64,000 nt of DNA from Prinsepia uniflora. Taxonomy: Eukaryota > Streptophyta > Magnoliopsida > Rosales > Rosaceae. Location of the stretch: the NCBI GenBank assembly GCA_032719365.1, contig CM064863.1:67047583-67111582 (forward strand). Direction: 5' to 3'. The notes under the pieces were generated by a model. The model was not told the origin of the DNA. It saw only the letters and a list, made by a program, of their open reading frames with translations, and ran no database searches. Both the position numbers and the translations under genes were made by a program. Every line of letters begins with the position of its first letter. Within the stretch, counting starts at the first letter, position 1. Below are positions 58,329-64,000 of the stretch, piece after piece.

Positions 58329-58443
58329 CTAGGTTGTGGTCGGTACTAGGTTATGGTCAGCATGCTAGACTTACGATTAGTACTAGTTACTTTTCGACTT
58401 TTAAGAATATTGTTATCTGATCTATGCCTCTTGATAGTTGGTT

Positions 58444-61400
58444 TTGCCTCCTAGGAGAATTCCTCATACACAAACTGACGAGGATCTAGAAAGGGAGATG
58501 GAATGCGCGAGCATTGAAAGGGCTCAACGGTTGGGAGCCACTCCTTTCTGCGGGGGATCAAACCCCGAGGATGCTCATGATTGGATCACCAAGTGGGAGA
58601 GGATCTTCTCGGTGATGCACTGCCCTCCGGGCGAACGAGTGACCTTGGCGGCCTTCTTGCTAGAAGGAGGAGCCTACCAGTGGTGGCACGGACTCGAAAT
58701 GTCTGGGTGGTCTGTCTATACCACTACTTGGGAAGCTTTCCGTTCCAGATTTCTGGACCAGTACTACCCGCGATCATTTCGCGCGGCACGGGAGGCTGAG
58801 TTCCTGAGGCTGATGCAGGGTGATATGTCCGTTGCGGACTACGAGCAAACTTTCGGAAAACTATCCCGGTTCGCTGCATCATTCGTGAGCACGGAGGAGG
58901 ACAAATGCCAAAGGTTCGAGCTTGGACTCCGAGGGGAGATCCGGGCAAGTGTGACTGCTGCTACTCACGCTTCCCTGAGAGATTTGGTCGACGCTACGGT
59001 GCGTGTCGAGACCAGTCTGGCGGCACACCAGACACGATAGCCTTCGGGCGAGGGGCGACGTCAGGACCGCCCACATCGTGGGCCATCAGGCCAGAAGAAC
59101 AACAAGGGAGGGGGCTACAGGGGAGCACCCTCATCCTTCAAGGGTCGTGGCTGGTCAGGTCGACGCGGAGGCTCTCAGGGCAGAGGATCAGGATACAACT
59201 CTGGGCAACGCTCATCTTGGAGCAGTGCTTCTGGTGGGCATTCGGACAGGCCAAGGCCAGTAACTTGTTTTGCTTGCGGAGAGGAGGGCCACTATGCCTG
59301 TGATTGCCCGCAGTTGTCCAAGAACAACGACGCTGGGGGCTCTAGTGTGGTGCAAAGCACAGCTTCCCACACTAATGGAGGTCGCGGTCAGGGAGGGGAC
59401 CGTGGTGCTGTGCGTGGCGCACGCGGGCGCGGACGGAACGGAGGGCCGAGGGCCCAAGTATTTGCAATGACCCAGCAGCAGGCGAGGACTGCCCCAGGCG
59501 TGGTCACAGGTACACTTCATATCTTAAACCTTCTTGTACGTGTATTGATGGATGCGAGGGCTACACACTCTTTTATTTCGAAGAGTTGTGCTGGTATGCT
59601 TGATTGTGTGGTATCAGCTTTAGATTGCGAAATGGGTGTTAGCACCCCGATGGGCATCATGTACCTTGTGAATCAGGTGATTCGGATGTGCCCGGTAAGA
59701 ATTGAGCATGTGGATTTACCAACAGACTTAATTATTCTGGATATCCACGACTTCGATATAATCCTAGGGATGGATTGGCTGTCGGAGCATGGATCGCTCA
59801 TCGATTGCTGTAGCAAGCAAGTGATTCTGTGGAGCCCGGGTTTGCTGGAGGTTATCTTTCAGGGGGAACGTGACGGTTCGCCTCCTGAAGTGATTTCGTC
59901 ACTTACTGCTACCAAACTTCTACGGAAGGGATGCCAGGGTTATCTGGCGCATGTTGTGTCGGAACAGATTGATACTCCGGGTATCGACGAGATACCGGTG
60001 GTATGTGAGTTTCCGGATGTATTCCCGGAAGACTTACCTGGGTTGCCACCATCGCGGGAGATCGAGTTTACTATTGAACTACTCCCTGGTACTCGACCTA
60101 TATCCCAGGCACCATACCGGATGGCTCCGGCTGAGTTACGAGAACTCAAGACTCAATTGCAGGAGTTGGTAGATTTGAGATATGTCCGACCGAGTACTTC
60201 ACCGTGGGGAGCACCGGTGTTGTTCGTGAAGAAGAAGGAGGGAAGTCTCCGTTTGTGTATTGATTATCGACAACTCAACAAGGTGACACTGAGGAACCAG
60301 TATCCTCTACCTAGGATCGATGACCTTTTTTACCAGTTGCGGGGAGCTCAGTGCTTCTCGAAAATTGATTTGCGGTCTGGGTATCACCAACTGAGGATTT
60401 CGGAGGAGGATATTCTGAAAACTTCTTTTCGAACCCGTTATGGACACTACGAGTTCCTTGTTATGCCTTTTGGCTTGACGAATGCTCCAGCAGCATTCAT
60501 GGATCTGATGAACCGGGTCTTCCGACCCTACTTGGATAAGTTCGTGATTGTGTTCATCGATGATATCTTGGTATACTCAAGGAGTGCCCGTGAACATGAG
60601 GAACATCTACGGTTGGTCTTGGAGAAGCTGAGACAAGAACAGTTGTACGCCAAGCTGAGCAAGTGTCAGTTTTGGCTGAGCAGTATTGGTTTTCTGGGAC
60701 ACGTGATATCGACGGATGGGATTTGCGTGGATCCCCAGAAAACAGAAGCGGTGACCAACTGGGCTAGATCGACAACAGTGACTGAGGTGCGGAGTTTTGT
60801 CGGATTAGCAGGTTACTACCGGAGATTCGTGGAGGGTTTCTCCAAAATTGCTGCACCATTGACTCGTTTGACTCGGAAGGGAGTAAAGTTTATCTGGGAC
60901 GAGCAGTGCGATCAGAGTTTTCAAGAGTTGAAAGATCGATTGACCACTGCTCCTGTCCTTGCATTGCCGGATGACAGTGGAGAGTTTGTGGTCTTCAGTG
61001 ATGCATCGCTGCAAGGTCTGGGCTGCGTGTTGATGCAGACTGGCAAGGTTATCGCCTATGCATCCCGGCAGCGGAAGACTCATGAGTTGAACTACCCTAC
61101 CCATGACTTGGAGTTGGCGGCGGTGGTTCATGCTCTAAAAATCTGGAGACATTACCTGTTCGGCGCAACGTGTCGGATATACACCGACCACCAGAGTCTT
61201 AAATACCTATTCACTCAGAAGGAGCTTAACATGAGACAACGAAGATGGTTGGAGCTGCTGAAGGACTATGACTGTACGATCGAGTACCATCCGGGTAAGG
61301 CCAATGTGGTGGCTGATGCACTCAGCAGAAAATCAGCGGGATCAGTTGCACACCTGGGGATGGTGTATCTTCCCTTGCTGGTGGAACTCCGGAAGGCGGG

Positions 61401-62889
61401 AGTTATCTTGGGTACGGATGAACATGGAGCTTTGTTGGCCAGCTTTCATGTACGACCTGTACTGATTGATCGGATCATCGAAGCACAACTTCAGGATCCA
61501 ATACTCTGTATTTACAGGATTGAGGTCGATGCGGATGGGAGACAGGATTTTACCATCCGGGATGATGGAGCACTGGTGAAGTTGGGCCGTTTGTGTGTAC
61601 CTGCAGTGGCAGAGTTACGGGCCGAGATTCTTGAGGAGGCCCATAGTTCGGCCTATACTATGCATCCGGGAGGTACAAAGATGTACCGTACCCTCCGGAA
61701 CCATTATTGGTGGCCAGGAATGAAGAAGGATATTGCTGAATTCGTGAGCAGATGCTTAACCTGTCAGCAGGTTAAGGCGGAGCGGCAGAGACCGTATGGG
61801 GCTATGCAGCCACTTCCGATTCCCGAGTGGAAGTAGGATCACATCACTATGGACTTCGTCTTTAAGTTACCAAGGACTCAGAGTGGAGTTGACGGAGTGT
61901 GGGTGATCGTGGACCGGTTAACCAAGTCAGCCCATTTTCTGCCAGTTCAGGAAACTTTTAAACCTAACCGACTGGCTCAGTTGTTTGTGAAGGAAATCAT
62001 ACGATTTCATGGTACGCCGGAATCGATCGTGTCCGATCGTGATCCGCGTTTCACTTCCAGGTTCTAGCGGAGTTTGCAAGCTACTTTGGGAACAACCCTA
62101 CGTTTCAGTACTGCTTTCCATCCTCAGACTGATGGACAGTCTGAAAGAACCATTCAGACCCTGGAGGACATGATGAGGTCAAGTGTACTACAGTTTCAAG
62201 ATTCTTGGGATACTCATTTTCCATTGATGGAATTCGCTTACAACAACAGCTATCAGGCAAGCATCGGGATGGCACCTTATGAGGCACTGTATGGTCGACA
62301 GTGCAAGACACTTGTCTGCTGGACGGAGATAGGAGAACGGGCGGCTATAGGGCTGGAATTGATGGACTTAACCATGGAAACTGTTCGTGTTATCAAGGAG
62401 AGATTGAAGGCAGCACAGGATCGCCAGAAGAGTTATGCTGATCGACGGATTCGAGACTTGGAATTTGAAGTGGGAGATTTTGTCTTCCTGAAGTTATCTC
62501 CGCGGAAAGGGATTATCCGATTTGGTCGACGGGGGAAACTGAGTCCGCGTTTTATCGTACCATATGAGATCGTAGAGAGAATTGGCAGGGTTGCATACAG
62601 ATTGGCACTACCTCCAGAACTATCTAGAGTTCACGATGTTTTCCACATATCGATGCTGCGGAAGTACGTGCATGATGCTTTGCATGTACTGGGGGAACAA
62701 CCTGTCGAACTACGGGAGGATTTGAGCTTCGAAGAACAACCAGTACAGATCTTGGATTGGAAGGACAAGGTCCTACGTCGGAAGACGATCCCTCTCGTGA
62801 AGATTCTCTGGAGAAACCAGAATGTGGAAGAAGCCACATGGGAGCCTGAGGCTCAGATGCGAGATCAATTTCCTCATTTGTTTCTTTGA
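58444..62889 (+). pseudogene. Tekay-type gag-pol polyprotein frame with three TAG stops
   Basis: One frame runs through. The gag domain spans about 58560-59040 (AHDWITKWERIFSVMHCPPG, AREAEFLRLMQGDMSVADYE). A CCHC knuckle, CFACGEEGHYACDC, is at 59266-59307. The protease site at 59551 reads DARATHSF instead of D-S/T-G. Reverse transcriptase has FSKIDLRSGYHQLRI and FIDD at 60553-60564. RNase H has FSDASLQGLGCVL, ending near 61335. Integrase has an HHCC finger (61640-61790), D in MDFV, D in SDRDPRF and E in QSERTIQTLEDMM. The C-terminus has chromodomain-like WRNQNVEEATWEPEAQ. Breaks are TAG at 59038, 61834 and 62065, and the probable start codon at 58444 is TTG. Confidence 0.88.
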
Positions 62890-62907
62890 AATTTCGGGAA
62901 GAAATTT

Positions 62908-62923
62908 CTTAAGGGGGGAAGGT
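62908..62923 (+). other. Polypurine tract before the 3' LTR
   Basis: CTTAAGGGGGGAAGGT abuts the 3' LTR start. The upstream context (ATTTCGGGAAGAAATTT) parallels the ATTTCGAGGACGAAATT found before the LARD and left-end LTRs. Confidence 0.8.
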
Positions 62924-64000
62924 TGTAACACCCCGGAAATTCGAGGATTTTAATATTATAATTTAATATGTGAATTGACGTTTTTACCCTTGTGAATGGT
63001 ATGGCCAAATTGTTGACTTTTTGATTAGTGAGTCGAATGGACTTTGACCAGTGACCGTGACGTAGTTCGGGACGTCACGAGTCCATAGACAGGTGGCACA
63101 TCCAATTCGGACGATCAGGGAAAAAGTTATGACTATCGGAAGTTCAGGGGCATTACCGTAATTTTGACGGTTGGGGCGAAAATGTTGACTTTTCGTTTAA
63201 CAATTAATTTTCACGTGACTCAAGGACCGTTAGGTAGGTCTCGACGTCCTGAGTCCGTAGACAGGCGGCACGCCGAAATCGGACTTCGTACGAGGGAGTT
63301 ATGATCAGAAACGTGAAATCGGGAGGTTCGTGTCTCGATTTTCGTGTCGAATATTTTATTCTGAAATTTCTGATTGGAGGACACCTGGTGAGTGACAAGT
63401 GTCACTCACCCATTGGCTGGATTGGATCAAGCTCCATTAAGCATTTAAATAGATTTAAAAACCACTTTTGATCTCAGCCATTAATCTGAAACTACCCCAG
63501 ATTGCATCTCAGCCTTTGATCTCATTTCAGAGATCTAATCTGGACCGTTCATTTCATTGTGCAGCTTTCCCTCCATTTCTATATATTTCCTAACCCGACA
63601 CACTCACGTACTGCCCATTCCAAACCATCACACCACATTGCATCTGACCCTTGCTCTGAGTGACACTGGACTGGACGGGTGAGGCGGCAGACGGCAGTGA
63701 TCACGGCGGAGGACGGCGGCGAGGTAGGAAAACCGGAAAACCCGAAACGGTTTTAAAACTCAGATTTTGGTAACTCGAACTCCCACGTTTAGTTTTGTTT
63801 TCTTTTAACCCTAATCGACTCTAGGGACTTATAGGAACCTTCTGGGCTCGAGTTCGTGACCGGAGGTGATCAGGACGGTGGCTAAACGGCGACGGGAGAA
63901 CCGGGACTGTGTATCGAGGTAAGTCTTCGTTTGGGTCCTTGTTTCTCGATTTTGATTCCATAGAACTATTTCTGGGAGCGAGGCGAGTATGTAGGAACAA
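62924..64000 (+). repeat. 3' LTR of the Tekay-type element (partial, cut by window end)
   Basis: Bases 62924-64000 align to 55475-56551 at a constant offset of 7,449. About 1.76 kb of this LTR, including any TGACGTCA cluster, lies beyond the window. Confidence 0.92.

Larger units (their letters stand above)
55475..64000 (+). mobile_element. Ty3 chromovirus-like retrotransposon (Tekay/Del type), 3' LTR runs off window
   Basis: 5' LTR 55475-58312, primer site, a gag-pol frame to 62889, purine tract and 3' LTR from 62924. It is inserted in a LINE; the expected 5-bp duplication is AGGAA (55470-55474) but the right copy is outside. Over the 1,077 bp of LTR visible twice there is no length change and I count eight differences, all transitions, so the insertion is young. 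The long LTRs and a chromodomain-like C-terminus point to the Tekay/Del clade. Coding breaks make it non-autonomous. Confidence 0.9.

Overview
This window is nuclear DNA of a flowering plant, most likely a eudicot. The evidence is a four-exon gene for a chloroplast RNA-binding protein, Cassandra TRIM retrotransposons carrying 5S rRNA-like sequence, Ty3 chromovirus (Tekay/Del type) elements with LTRs of about 2.5-3.2 kb, a Ty1/copia element with a tRNA-Met type primer site, plant LINEs and a BED-type hAT transposon. The species cannot be named from the sequence alone. There are no bacterial operons, CRISPR arrays, tRNA genes or complete rRNA genes.

Only one gene looks intact: the chloroplast ribonucleoprotein at 25871-28252 (+), with a transit peptide, an acidic stretch and two RRM domains. 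Other host genes are remains. They are a PPR gene N-terminus (1496-1767, -), a kinesin P-loop exon (about 9870-10013, -), and a PATELLIN/SEC14-type pseudogene (22184-24640, -) that is interrupted inside an exon by a Cassandra element.

Layout. 1-1495: rearranged pieces of a non-autonomous Ty3-type element. 1496-1767: PPR fragment. About 1926-7187: decayed hAT transposon (-). 7188-10132: non-coding DNA, a LINE 3' end, a minisatellite and the kinesin scrap. 10138-21385: one complete non-coding LTR retrotransposon (LARD-like) with target duplication ATTAT; its 5' LTR carries a reverse-oriented solo LTR (11796-14732, duplication TGATA). 21391-25650: PATELLIN pseudogene, Cassandra and LINE scrap. 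25660-28252: the live gene. 28764-43662: a decayed Ty3-type element with gag and protease on the minus strand and a convergent decayed coiled-coil ORF on the plus strand. That element was hit by a tandem Cassandra (31957-33230) and two solo LTRs (33637-36851 and 37695-40796). 43663-46187: head-to-head LTR fragments fused to a truncated copia element (46188-49685, -). 49850-51048: 5' part of a LINE (+). 51049-55474: a second LINE (-) carrying a solo LTR (51748-54266). 55475-64000: a young Tekay-type Ty3 element whose 3' LTR runs off the window.

Together the elements form a stratified nest. Insertion order can be read from target duplications: ATTAT, TGATA, TCCTC, TGGTA, ATATG and CTGGT match exactly, and AATTC/AATTT matches with one mismatch. 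The large-LTR families share the termini TG...CA, a 3' end close to GGGTCCTGTCA, and, where visible, a TGGTATYARAGC primer site and an AAGGRGGGAAG polypurine tract. I infer that non-autonomous families are mobilised by Tekay-type enzymes.
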